DNA from: Cyrtodaria siliqua
Lineage: Eukaryota; Mollusca; Bivalvia; Adapedonta; Hiatellidae
Assembly: GCA_037043455.1 (NCBI GenBank)
Contig: JAWPHD010001146.1
Location: 1 to 64,000, forward strand
Direction of reading: 5' to 3'
Length of the DNA stretch: 64,000 bases
The position numbers and the translations under genes are program-made. The notes below the pieces were generated by a model. The model worked only from the letters and a program-made list of their open reading frames with translations. It ran no database searches and was not told where the DNA came from. Positions within the stretch are counted from its first letter, which is position 1; each line of letters opens with the position of its first letter. Shown piece after piece: positions 10,893-22,220 of this stretch.

Positions 10893-12490
10893 TATAAAAA
10901 TCGAACAGAAAAAGCAGCATTCAATGACGACGGTAACCACAAACACACACAGATACAAAGAGCGAATTTAAAGATGAATAAAAGTCCAAATAGGACATCA
11001 CAAACACCAAAGGGTTGACAATAGGGCTACCGCTTTGGAACGGTCAGTAGCAAAAAAGGCCGCTGGGGATTTAAAAAATGAGATATAGGGTCCTATAAAA
11101 ACCACAGCGTCCGAGCGCAATGGCATCGTAGGTCCACACAGTACTGCAAACAAGGACTTGAAAATATAATGAAAGAGACAAAAAACAACAGAAAGGGTGG
11201 TGAAGACAGGTTTACTGACATGGAACGGTCAGTAGGCAATAAGGCCTACTGGTTAGCTTGAATCGATTTTATATGCGCATAATCCTCGCTATTATCCTGT
11301 CCTCAACGCCCAAATTGACAAGACAGTGTTAACAAAACTACATCCCATCAAAAGGAATTCTCTGACAATAAAGTCCACATCCTGAGAAACTAACTACAGA
11401 AACACATACAAAATAATAAACATCTCAGGATGTATCCAGAATCGTACTGAACAACCATAGTAGTTGCAGCTAAAGAGAAAACCAGTCTAGGGCACGACCA
11501 GAAAACCCGAGGGACGAAAGCTGATGCACCCAAATCCCTTAGTTGGGGTTTCAGTAGGTACAATCACAGAGTCCCAAGAGGTAGTCATCGCACAAGTGAG
11601 AAGTGAAGCCTGCTGGAAAAGAACAACACCAACATTAAGACACTTCTGCGTCTAGGCATTTCACAACCCTCATTTTATGGAGATGTGGTCTATAAACTTA
11701 GAAAGTTAAAGAGGTCTGACGGGTTTGCTGACGGCTTTACAAATTTAATCAGGAAATTCGTCAGAAAAGGATATAACCCTTTGGTTTTACAGCGCACTGC
11801 ATGTTTAGTGATTGACCTCTCTACAGTCAGTCATTAGGCCCTCGTTGCGGTGGTAGAATTTAGAAAAAGATCTACGTAGTTTGTGATAATGAAAACCTGA
11901 AGAAGTTTACTTGTAATAACTTGATTTCGATCATAGAAGTCTATAACATCATTACACGCTCTAGCAAATCGAATGCCTAGTCGCATAAATGTCTTAAGGT
12001 TGGTGTTGTACTTTTCCAGCAGGCCCTCGTTGCGGCCCTCGTTGCGGCGGTATATTTAGAAAAAGATCTACGTAGTTTGTGATAACGAAAACCCTGCTGA
12101 AGAAGTTTACTTGTAATAACTTGATTTCGATCATTGTAGTCTATAACATCATTACACGCTCTAGCAAATCGAATGAGCTGGGAAATATACACCCCGTATG
12201 AGGTAGCACGAGGTACATCTCCATCCAGGTGTGGATAGTTAACGATGTTAAAATTGAAGTCATCTCTCTTATCATAGATTTTAGTATGAATACAATCATT
12301 TGAAATCGAGAGATGAAGATCGAGAAATGCTGCTACTGTATCCGAACTGTTGGCTTTATTCAACGTGAGCTCTGGTGGATAAAAGTCAGTAACAATATGA
12401 GCAAAGAACGGATTATCAATATTGAGTATGTCATCAAGATACCGAGAAGTATTATTGAAGACATCAATGAATTTAAACCAAGTTCTAGGG
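10893..12490 (-). mobile_element. Penelope-like element, rearranged 3' half
   Basis: Bases 10893-11085 are the terminal block. 11086-11596 are 3' UTR and the last codons on the minus strand, matching the complement of 18650-19195. 11597-11843 are the thumb-coding part in the opposite (+) orientation, so that segment is inverted. 11844-12490 return to the minus strand and encode RYLDDILNIDNPFF, IYDKRDDFNFNIVNYPHLD and GVYISQLIRFARAC. About 140 bp is duplicated (11844-11970 and 12010-12160). The protein is close to the + copy at 17897-18712 and more intact than other minus copies, but it is clearly broken. Confidence 0.75.
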
Positions 12491-12742
12491 TTCACCAAAC
12501 CTCATACTTACCCTACTGTCAACCAAATAAAACGGGACAGTGTAATAAAGAAATCCGCACCATGAACTATTCTCTAACCAACAGAGCAGTATAAATAGGC
12601 AATATAAGTAAAACACAAGATGCTCGTGTATATATAAGTACAAAAAACAATAGCATAGAAAAGCCACAAAGAAGGTACTCAATGACTAGGCAGAAGCCAG
12701 AGCAACAAGAGAATAAACCATTGAGGGCACGACAAGACAAAA

Positions 12743-13278
12743 AAGAGTATAATAATGGACCTTTGGAAACGGCCGAGCACGTAACATACGAAATATTGCA
12801 GTCTCGGTTTGATTGAGACTGTTCATGAGCGGTAGTGAAATATGCTAGCTATCGCTCACGCCCTCTAGCCCCGGGTTGAGCAGAACTCAATATTCATAAA
12901 ATCAATAGTACACAATTTTAACCATCCCGAAGATGGCATGAATATGTGGACATGGAGTATCTTTCTTCGCCATGTCGTACGGCGTATTGTCCCAGTATCT
13001 AATAAAATTAAATGCCCCAAAGAGCGAAATAAACATAATGGAATTTAGTTGGGAGCCGCAGTTAGGAAGCCTGCGTATCACAAGTAACAGCCAAAAGACT
13101 AACTTAAAAAGCAGACAACATATCCTATGAGTGGTTAAACAATACCCAGAGCCTTTAATCGGCCGGAGTAGTGGAACAACCGAATCTAAAATTAAGTAAG
13201 AAAACAAAAGAAATTGAAAATGTACCACCGATAACTAAATATAAGTATCGGGCTCAGCGATCTCCAAAGATCGAATGA
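12743..13278 (-). mobile_element. Non-autonomous element of about 520 bp, complete copy
   Basis: Same family as 14660-15172 in the opposite orientation; it starts AAGAGTATAATAATGG and ends CCAAAGATCGAATGA. It has near-terminal inverted repeats (TCGAYCTTTGGA) and two hairpins in the GAGCGGTAG and CAGTCTC region. No credible protein is encoded. It lies in the 3' UTR of a Penelope-like element. Confidence 0.75.
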
Positions 13279-13356
13279 ATAACAGTACTGATTGCAAGCG
13301 CGGGGAGACGTTTTACTGCCGCCACACTGCACAAGCAACGCCACTGTGCTATAAAA
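13279..13356. other. Short unassigned segment between two small elements
   Basis: 78 bp with no match seen elsewhere in the window, lying between a complete and a partial copy of the 520-bp element. It was perhaps carried in with them. Confidence 0.4.
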
Positions 13357-13569
13357 AAGAGTATAATAATGGACCTTCGGAAACGGCCGAGCACGGCACA
13401 TACGTAATATTGCAGTCTCGGTTTGATTGAGACTGTTTATGAGCGGTAGTGAAATATGCTAGCTACCGCTCACGCCCTCTAGCCCCGGGTTGAGCAGAAC
13501 TCAATATTCATAAAATCAATAGTACAAAATGTTAACCATCCCGAAGATGGCATGCATATGGCGGTGGAC
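13357..13569 (-). mobile_element. Partial copy of the 520-bp element
   Basis: About 213 bp covering the hairpin-bearing end (AAGAGTATAATAATGG to GGCGGTGGAC), near-identical to that end of 12743-13278. It is followed at once by resumed Penelope-like 3' UTR. Confidence 0.75.
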
Positions 13570-14659
13570 AAACTGCAGACAACATCAAACGTCACCGTCC
13601 TTTTGGGCTTTAGGTAAACGTCACCATAGGGTCCACAGCCTGGCCGGTCATCGCACAATCAAAGAGGAAAGCATAGTGGCGAACTGTAAATGAGTCCACC
13701 TGCAAGCATGCAGTGCGTTGCAATATGATAAGGTCGTAACCTCTTTTGATAAACCTTTCTACAAGTTTAACAAAGATAATATGAAAGTGATCAAGACCAA
13801 GGAGCTTACGAAGTCACGTCACCATAGAAGTCTAGAAGTCAGGTTGTGATAGTCCTTGTCGCAGGAGAGTTCTTAAATTACTTTTATATTTGGAAAGGAG
13901 ATCAGGGTTACGATAATACACTTTTGCAAAGGTTTTACGAAGTTTATGGTAACGGTAACCCTGATGGAGTAGCTTTTTAGTTATACAAAGATTACGAATA
14001 TAAAAGTCCTCAACTCGAGTACAAGCTCTGCAAAAACGAATAAGTTGAGACACATAGACCCAATAAGAAATTGCTCGGGGAACATCACCACCTAATTGGG
14101 GATAATTAACAATATCAAAATTAAACTCATCTCTCTTGTCATAGATTTTGCTAATTATTTCACCATTTTCAATGTAGAGAAAGAAGCGTTCGTATCAGAA
14201 ATATTAGCTTTGTTAAGTTGAAGTTCTTTAGGGTATATATGATTAACCATAGTAGACAAGAAAGGGTTGTCAATTTTTAATATGTCATCCAGATACTGAG
14301 ATATGTCATTAAATGCCTCAATAACATCTTCCTGGGTATCTGGTGAAAAACTCAACATGAAATCTCTTTCATAGCAATATAAAAACAAATCTGCGACAAC
14401 AGGTGCACAGTTCGTACCCATAGGGATACCAACAATTTGTCTATAGACGGTCATTCCATACCTGACGAAAATATTATCTAATAGGAAGATGAGTGCAAAC
14501 TTCTTGAAAAGTCCACATAGTGTAATTGTCTAAACTACCGTTAGAAAAAAAGTCTAATAATGGTATTACTGGCCAAATATTTAGTATTTTCCGTAGCGAA
14601 TGTTTTTTGAATAATAGCAAAAAGATTGTCTTTGATAAGGTGATGTGGTAAGGTTGTAT

Positions 14660-15172
14660 TCATTCGATCTTTGGAGATCGCTGCGCCAGATACTTATATT
14701 TAGTTATCGGTGGTACATTTTCAATTTCTTTTGTTTTCTTACTTAATTTTTGATTCGGTGGTTCCACTACTCCGGCCGATAAAAGGCTCTGGGTATTGTT
14801 TAACCACTCATAGGATATGTTGTCTGCTTTTTATACGCAGGCTTCATAACCGCTGCTCCCAACTAAATTCCATTATGTTTATTTCGCTCTTCGGGGCATT
14901 TAATTTTATTAGATACTGGGACCATACGCCGTACGACATGGAGAAGACATACACAACATGTCCACCGCCATATGCATGCCATCTTTGGGATGGTTAAAAT
15001 TTTGTGCTGTTGATTTTATTAATATTGAATTCTGCTCAACCCGGGGCTAGAGGGCGTGAGCGGTAGCTAGCATATATCACTACCGCTCATGAACAGTCTC
15101 AATCAAACCGAGACTGCAATATTTCGTATGTGTCGTGCTCGGCCGTTTCCAAAGGTCGATTATCATACTCTT
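14660..15172 (+). mobile_element. Non-autonomous 513-bp element with 6-bp target duplication
   Basis: Flanked by TTGTAT at 14654-14659 and 15173-15178. The uninserted version (GGTTGTATATAGTG) is visible near 32055-32070 in another Penelope-like copy, which fixes the boundaries. Near-terminal inverted repeats TCGATCTTTGGA (14664-14675) and TCCAAAGGTCGA (15148-15159) match at 11 of 12 positions. Two perfect hairpins are present: GAGCGGTAG/CTACCGCTC (15058-15088) and CAGTCTC/GAGACTG (15094-15116). It has no coding capacity and the mobilising partner is unknown. Confidence 0.85.
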
Positions 15173-15771
15173 TTGTATATAGTGTAGAGTGCTAATAGAT
15201 AACACTTCAAGTTTATTGCACTATGTATCACGAACGTCTCCTGAACATTTTATATACCAAAACAAATTAATCCCAGAGTTTTCATAAGTTTTATCACAAT
15301 ATTGTTGAACGTGATCTTTAACTTCAGTAAGACAAGAAGTTAAAAGTTTGGAGATGTTTGTGGTGTTGCGCTAGAATTCGAAATAAAGCGGGCTTATACG
15401 GATTTTTATGTAATTTAGGAATCCAGTACATAGTTGGCAGTTTGTTTTGCTTTCCGTCTACCACAGCCTTGTAAATAGTGCACCGAGTGATATGTGTGGA
15501 AACAACATCTTCATCAGTAGAATGAACTGGAGTATACGAATTAGTAATACCGAGTTCCAGAGATAAAACACTGACGTAATGTAGGCGTCAAACAATAATT
15601 ACATTATTAGCTGCTTTATCAGCAGGAACTAAAACAAATTTATTATGAAATTTTTGAATTCCCGATTTTAAATAACGAAAGGAAAACGTAGACCTCGGAG
15701 GAAGTAAAGATAAAAGTTAATACGTGTATCTATAATTTTAACAATTTACTTTTTCCAAGTAGAAAGAGAGT

Positions 15772-17276
15772 TTGGGCCCGCATGTTGTCTACGACAACAT
15801 TTTATATAAAATGCGTCAGTCGAAACGATTTAAAAAGTTTCTTTATACCCACTTTATGGATTCGGGGCATTCCATAGATGATGTTAGCATTCAGATCGTG
15901 GAATATATTGAATTTGTTAATGCTGCTACCAAAGGTTACAAGATACAAGCTAGATATATTGCTGAACTCAAATGGATAAAGCATTTACAAACTCCTTATC
16001 CATTGCGGTTAAACGATAACATTTATCAAGAAGGAAACATTTCCAATAACCCAGATATAGATCCTTTTAGCATATTGTCTATTCGTAAACGTAAACGACG
16101 GTCGCATGGTCTCCGGAAGAACCATAATCTTAAACGTAAATTTAAGAAAGTCTTTACTGTTGCAGACCTTTATTCTATTTATAAAAAATCAGGTAGACAC
16201 GCCCTCCTTAGCAAAGTATTCAGTCTGTCTTTTTCTTGCTTACAGAAACTTGACGAAGAAGCGGATGCCATTTATGTCCGTACTTATCCATTATATGAGG
16301 TTGCATCTATTATTCCAAGTTACAAGCTACATATTTTGCGTCCACATATAGATGCTCCATCTGACCATCAAAGGCATTTTTGAAGATAACTTGATAAAGG
16401 CATCGATTTCATTAATTTATCCGTTATTGTTAATGATATGCGAGTGACTAACAAAATTCCAAAGTATTTCAAGAATATTGAGACTCCTGTTATATGTTTC
16501 AAGTATAAGAAATCTACCGCAAATTTTATTTTCAATTATAATAGGATCGTTTCTGATCTTGAGATCGAGACATCTACTCCTACTGATTGAGATTGTAAAA
16601 ATGTTAAATTTTGTTACGAACCTGCCGGTCACATTCTTACTGGAAATCTTGATGTAACTGAGGATAAGAGGATTTGGCATTTAATTGCCAAAGGGCCTAA
16701 GTATAGCCTTCCATCTGATATTGATTTTAATGCATGTCGCAATGAAATTGCGGATTCTTTAACGGATTTCTGTACAAAGTGGTGTAAGCGAAAAAAAGCA
16801 GATAAACATGCACTTCCTGCTTGGATGAAAACTATTTCAAAAATTGTTGAATTACGTATTTTATTTTACGAATCAAATCCATCCCTGCTTCCAAGGCCTT
16901 CTACTTACAATTTACGGCACCTTAAGAAGGGTATTCAGAATTTACAGACTAAATTTGCTCTAGTTTCAGCAGACAAAACTTCCAACAATATAAGTATTGT
17001 CTGACGACTACATTATATCAATACGTTGAATGCTGAGCTAGCGAGCAATTCTGCTTATCTGACTACACCTCTGCTGGACACGGACGTTGTTTCCCAGCAT
17101 GTGACCTTTATGGAGACTATAAAGGTTTCTGTAATTAGTAAGCAGACGAAGCTCCCTATAATGTACTGGATACACAAACTTCACAAAATGTCTTACAAAG
17201 CACGTTTTATCGCTAATTCTAGTTCATGTACCACGACCAATATATCAAAACTATTGACTTCCTGACTTTCAAAATA
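15772..17276 (+). pseudogene. Penelope-like N-terminal region: nuclease-like, linker and RT fingers
   Basis: Bases 15772-16383 are open for 203 codons. ELKWIKHLQTPYPLRLND is typical of the C-terminal half of GIY-YIG nucleases that are fused to RTs, and its Glu fits the metal-binding residue of that fold. A Lys/Arg-rich linker (SIRKRKRRSHG) and TVADLYSIYKKSGRHA follow. After a TGA at 16381 the frame continues as KGIDFI, EPAGHILTGNLDV, KGPKYSLPSDIDFNACR, LPAWMKTISKIVELR and VSADKTSNN. Bases 17026-17265 hold the fingers LPIMYWIHKLHKMSYKARFI. The nuclease GIY and YIG motifs themselves are upstream and absent, so that call relies on the C-terminal half. In-frame stops make it a pseudogene. Confidence 0.65.
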
Positions 17277-17385
17277 TTGCGGAAAGGCCTTCGAGAACTA
17301 ATTAATCTGTTTTGGTCTATCAAAAACTCTGGAGAAGTTCTTGACAAACTACGGTGTAAGCATTTTCATGCATCTTCTCTCAGCA

Positions 17386-17655
17386 CTTACACTGTCCTGT
17401 TTTAATGGGATGACAGTAGGGTAAGTGTGAGGTTTGGTGCACCCTAGAACCGGTTTAAACCCCCAGTGGCCTACTTTGCCACTGACCGTTCCAAGGCGGT
17501 AGCCATATTGTCAACCCTTTTTGTGTTTGTGATGTCGTTTGCTTTTATTATTGCTTTTGCCTTCTTGTTTGTCTGTTTGCGTGTTTGTTTCTGTGTTTTG
17601 TGGTTGACTGTCCTCATTGAATGCTACTTTCCCTGTCCGATCTTTTTATATTTCT
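17386..17655 (+). mobile_element. Penelope-like terminal block inserted inside an RT gene
   Basis: The reverse complement of 8805-9050 is found here, splitting RT fingers from motif A (STLYTTIP-like, resuming near 17656). It carries two adjacent hairpins: CAGTGGC-7-GCCACTG (17464-17484) and ACCG-8-CGGT (17485-17500). This looks like terminal sequence of one element joined within another copy, as happens with tandem or partial Penelope insertions. Confidence 0.65.
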
Positions 17656-18712
17656 TTTCCTACACTGTATACTACAATACCACCTAATCTTATCAAAGAA
17701 ACATTGCTTCAGCTTATTCAGAAGACATTTGCTAGAGAAGGTACACCTTTTCTAGCTTGTAATAATGTCAGGGCTTTCTTTACTAACGCCCCCATTGACA
17801 AGTATAATTTGTGGACTTGTACTGATGTTTGCAAAGCCTTATGTTTTCTTCTGGATAACATCTTTATAAGATACGGTAAAACTATTTACCGCCAGGTTGT
17901 TGGGTAATAACTGTGCGCCACTTGTTGCAGATTTGTTTTTGTACTGCTATGAAAGAGATTTTATGTTGAGTTTGTCACCTGCTAGCCAGGGTGAAATTAT
18001 TGACGCATTTAATAATACTTCTCGGTATCTTGATGACATACTCCATATTGATAATCCGTTCTTTGCTCATATGGTTACTAACATTTATCCACCAGAGCTC
18101 ACGTTGAATAAGGCCAACAGTTCGGGTACAGTAGCAGCATTTCTCGATCTTCATCTCTCGATTTCAAATGATTGTATTCATACTAAAATCTATGATAAGA
18201 GAGATGATTTCAATTTTAACATCGTTAACTATCCACACCTGGATGGAGATGTACCTCATGCAACCTCATACGGGGTGTATATCTCCCAGCTCATTCGATT
18301 TGCTAGAGCGTGTAATGATGTTATAGACTACAATGATCGAAATCAAGTTATTACAAGTAAACTTCTTCAGCAGGGTTTTCGTTATCACAAACTACGTAGA
18401 TCTTTATCTAAATTCTACCGCCGCAACGAGGGCCTGCTGGAAAAGTACAACACCAACCTTAAGACACTTCTGCGACTAGGCATATCACAACCCTCATTTT
18501 ATGGAGATGTGGTCTATAAACTTCGAAATTTAAAGGGGTCTGATGGGTTTTCTGACCGCTTTACACATTTAATAAGGAAGTTCGTCAGAAAAGGATATAA
18601 CCCTTTGGTTTTACAGCGCACTGCATGTTTAGTAATTGACCCCTATACAGTCAGTCATTACGCTTCACTTTTCACTTGTGCGATGACTGGACTACCTCTT
18701 GGGACTCTGTGA
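17656..18712 (+). pseudogene. Penelope-like reverse transcriptase palm and thumb
   Basis: Frame 17617-17907 carries motif A (TLYTTIPPNLIKETL) and the following helix region. Frame 17897-18712 carries motif B (NCAPLVADLFLYCYERDFM), the catalytic RYLDDIL at 18026-18037, then LDLHLSI, IYDKRDDFNFNIVNYPHLD, GVYISQLIRFARAC, KLLQQGFRYHKLRRSLSKFY and a C-terminal RKGYNPLVLQRTACL. A small deletion near 17900 removes the IPMG residues before NCAP and breaks the frame. Both palm Asp residues of YLDD are kept, so this part decayed recently. The gene end at 18712 is followed by about 480 bp of 3' UTR. Confidence 0.75.
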
Positions 18713-19195
18713 TTGTACCTACTGAAACCCCAACTAAGGGATTTGGGTGCATGAGCTTTCGTCCCTCGGGTTTTCTGGTCGTACCCTAGATTGGTTTTCT
18801 CTTTAGCTGCATCTACTATGGTTATTCAGTACGATTCTGGATACATCCTGAGATGTTTTAATATGTTGTATGTGTTTCTTTAGTTAGTTTCTCAGGATGT
18901 GGACTTTATTGTTAGAGAATTATTTTTGATGGGATGCAGTTTTGATTACACTGTCTTGCCTATTTGGGCGCTGAAGACAGGATAATAGCGAGGATTGTGC
19001 GCATATAAAATCGATTCAAGCTAACCAGTGGGCCTTATTGCCTACTGACCGTTCCAAGTCGGTAACCCCGTCTTCACCACTCTTTCTGTTGTTTTTGTCT
19101 CTGTCATTGTATTTTCAAATCCTTGTTTGCAGTACAGTGCGGACCTACGATGGCTTTGCGCTCAGACGCTGTGGTTTCTATAGGACCCTTTATCT

Positions 19196-19928
19196 CATAT
19201 ATACTAAAATCCTCAATGGATTGGGCGATCTGAGTACGACAGGCATTTCAATCGATAGTAGAAGGTAATCTATAATAATAATCGAATACAGATGCCGAAT
19301 ACGTTTATCAACAATATCAAAATTACCAGTGATGGCATGACCTGCTGGAGCATTGCAACATTTTGATGTGTTACATTCACATTTCTTAGGAGTGTTATTT
19401 ATTATATCAAGGTCAGAAACTATTTTATTGTAGTTGAAAATAATATTTCTAATAGGTTTTTTATACTTTTTATACAAATTACAGGTCTTTCTGAATTTTT
19501 GAAATATTTCGGGATAGAATCAACTACATGATTAACTTGAAAAATACTAGTTCAATACCTCTATTAAGATATAGTGGTTTAAGAAAATGCCTGACGTGAT
19601 CTCCTTGTCAATATTGGGTCGGAGAACAGGTTGTGTGTAGCTTTGAATTATGGAAGCAGTGTTATACACGGGACCTGTACGAATGAATGTTTTGTCTGCT
19701 TCCTCGTCGATTAACTTAACTTAACTTAAGAAATGGACAGAGAGGTAAGCCATGAAATCATAGAGTGCTTACCAGATTGTTTAAAAATAGTATGTAAATC
19801 AGCGACTGTAATAATTACAGGCGATTTACGTTTGATGTTACCATTACGCCTACGACCATGAGACCTAGAGTTATGCTTTCGAATAGAAAATATAGAAAAA
19901 TATAGAAAAATTATAAATATTAGGATAT
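19196..19928 (-). mobile_element. Penelope-like fragment (linker to pre-RT)
   Basis: Minus-strand copy of the region also found at 425-1240: NAPAGHAITGNFDIVDKR at about 19290-19370 and the TVADLHTIF-like linker near 19790. Its right end joins the 28-bp satellite with the same flank (TATTAGGATATTTTTAA) seen at about 1210-1240, so the pair was duplicated as a unit. Confidence 0.7.
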
Positions 19929-20281
19929 TTTTAAGTATTTCCTTTGCACATATAAATCGTTAAACTGTAAGGCGCACAAATAAACAGTTCAACTGTACAG
20001 TGCGAATATAAATCGTTAATCTGTATGGTGCATATTTAAATCGAAAAACTGTAAGGTGCACATATAAATCGTTAAACTCTAAGGTGTACATATAAATAGT
20101 TAAATTGTAAGGTGCACATATAAACAGTTAAACTCAAAGGTGCACATATACATAGTTAAACTGTAAAATCCACATATATATTGTGAAACAGTCAGGTGTA
20201 CATAGAAATCGTTAAACTGTGAGGTGCACATATAAATAATTAAACTGTAAGGTAAACAAATAAATTGTTAAACTGTAAAAA
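19929..20281. repeat. 28-bp satellite array
   Basis: About 12 units of the 28-bp satellite, continued after a small element at 20516-21775. Confidence 0.93.
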
Positions 20282-20515
20282 AAGAGTATGATAATGGACC
20301 TTTGGAAACGGCCGAGCACGACACGTACGAAATATTGCAGTCTCAGTTTGATTGAGACTGTTCATGAGCGGTAGTGAAATATGCTAGCTACCGCTCACGC
20401 CTCTAGCCCCGGGTTGAGCAGAACTCAATATTCATAAAATCAACAGCACAAAATTTTAACCATCCCGAAGATGGCATGCATATGGCGGTGGACATGGAGT
20501 TGACGCTTTCCCCAT
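20282..20515 (-). mobile_element. Partial 520-bp element inserted in satellite
   Basis: Carries the same hairpin-bearing end as 12743-13278 (AAGAGTATGATAATGG through GGCGGTGGACATGG), truncated after about 234 bp, with satellite units on both sides. Confidence 0.75.
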
Positions 20516-21775
20516 GTAAGATGCACATGTAAATCGCTAAAATGCAAGGTGCACATATAAATAGTTAAACTGTAACGTACACATATAAAACGTTAAACTG
20601 TAAGGTGCGCATATAAATAGTTAATCTGTAAGATGCACAGGTCATTAGTTAGTCTATGGGGGCACATATAAATAGTTAACATTTAGGGTGCACATAAATC
20701 GTTAAACAGTAAGGTGCACATATATATCGATAAACTGTAAGGTGTACATATAAGTCGTTAAACCGTAAAGTGCAAATATCAATCGTTAAACTGTAAGATA
20801 CACATTTAAGTCGTTAAACTGTAAAATGCAAATATAAATCGTTAAACTGTAAGGTTCACAAATACATAGTTAAAATGAAAGTTGCACATTTAAATCGTTG
20901 AACTGTAAGTTGCACATATAAAAAGGTAAACTGTAAGGTGCAAATACACATCGTTAAACAGTAAGCTGCCCATATAAATTGTTAAACCCTAAAGTACAAA
21001 TATCCATAGTAAAACTGTAAGGTGTTCATATAAATCGTTAAACTGTAAGGTGCAAATATACTTTTATATCGTTAAACTGTAAGATGCCCATTTAAAAAGT
21101 GAAAATGTAAGGTGTATATATCAATCGTTAAACTGTGAAATGCCCATATAAATCGTTAAACCGTAAAGTGCAGATATAAATCGTTAACCTGTAAGTTGCA
21201 CAGATAAATAGATAAATCTTTGAGCTGTGAGGTGCACATACAAGTAGTTAAATTTTAAGGTGCTCATATAAATCGTTAAACCGTAAACTGCAAATATAAA
21301 TTGTTAAACCCTAAGGTGCTCATATCAATTGTTAAACTGTAAGGTGCAGATATACATCATTAAATTTTAAGGTACCCATATAAATCGTTAAACCGTAAAT
21401 TACAAATATAAATAGTAAACTGTAAAATGCGCATATAAATAGTTAAACTGTATGGTACACATATAAATCGTTAAACAGTCAAGTGCATATATAAATCGTT
21501 AAACTCTAACGTGCATATCTAAATCGTTAAACTGTAACCTGCGCATATACATCTTTAAACTGTAAAGTGCACATATAATCATATAATTCGTTAAACTGTA
21601 AGTTTCACATATAAATCGTTAAACTGTTAGGTGCATATATAAATAATTAAACTGTAAAGTAACCATTACATAAATTGTTAAACTGTAAGGTGCACAAGTA
21701 AATCGTTAAAATGCAAGCTGCACATATAAATAGTTAAACTGTAAGGTGCACATATAAATAGTAAACATGTAAGGT
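20516..21775. repeat. 28-bp satellite array
   Basis: About 45 diverged 28-bp units. The last unit runs into GTGATATGTTTTCTTAATTCC, as at 2945. Confidence 0.95.
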
Positions 21776-22220
21776 GATATGTTTTCTTAATTCCATTAAC
21801 ACTGATTTATCTAAACATATATTTATAATAAGAGATGCATATTTAATTTAACACGTAAACATGTTGAAGCAACTTCAATTTCCACGTCGACTTGTAAGTG
21901 GGGACTCGTTGATTCTTACGGATGGTGGGAGGGGATGTAGCCAGGTAAAGTGGTCTACCTCCACCACAACAAATTCGACCGCGATATATACTCTTGCATG
22001 TGCTATTAATGACTTGAAAGACCATATAAACAAATCTATTTTTAAAACTTGCGGCGTCACGTTAGTTTTTCTATATAACTTGCATATCGAGGGTTCAGCG
22101 CAAAACTATTGTAACTAAATATGAATAAAAAATGAGATACAATAGTTTTGCACTGAACGAGGATATGTTCAAGTATATAGTAATAATTATTTGAACACTT
22201 TGAAACAAATTTCGTTTGCA
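21776..22220. other. Duplicated non-coding block upstream of gene copy 2
   Basis: Second copy of the block at 2946-3404. An 85-codon open frame exists at 21861-22118, but it is not open in the other two copies, so it is taken as chance. Confidence 0.7.

Larger units (their letters stand above)
12482..15780 (-). mobile_element. Penelope-like element with nested insertions
   Basis: Minus-strand element with its 3' UTR at about 12482-12741 and 13570-13620. C-terminal and palm frames follow at 13832-14053 and 14155-14454, with PMGTNCAPVVADLFLYCYERDFML (palm motif B, cited here by position 14350-14430) and a YLDDIL box. The remainder, towards the fingers and linker, is at 15173-15780. It is interrupted at 12741-13570 and 14660-15172 by small non-autonomous elements. 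At about 15775 it abuts the + strand copy head to head. Frames are short and broken. Confidence 0.7.
15772..19195 (+). mobile_element. Penelope-like element, best preserved copy (+ strand)
   Basis: In order: GIY-YIG-like nuclease C-terminal half, basic linker, pre-RT region, RT fingers, an inserted terminal block (17386-17655), RT palm and thumb, and a 3' UTR to about 19195. A nuclease region upstream of the RT suggests the permuted Naiad-type arrangement; that subgroup assignment is tentative. Stops at 16381, near 16588, at 17002 and near 17263, plus a frameshift near 17900, make it inactive. Both ends meet minus-strand copies (head to head at about 15775, tail to tail at about 19196). The first part of the nuclease is missing. 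Confidence 0.75.

Noticed and set aside
13192..13401. Short open frames inside the 520-bp elements (12902-13401 and 14710-14997)
   Set aside because: They are not shared between copies with correct frame, resemble no protein family, and differ by indels.
15500..15530. CTGATGA on the minus strand, as in a hammerhead ribozyme core
   Set aside because: No GAAA element or closing stems follow at the right distance, and the site lies in decayed coding sequence of the retroelement.
21861..22118. An 85-codon frame in the conserved upstream block
   Set aside because: The equivalent blocks in units 1 and 3 carry stops and indels in that frame.
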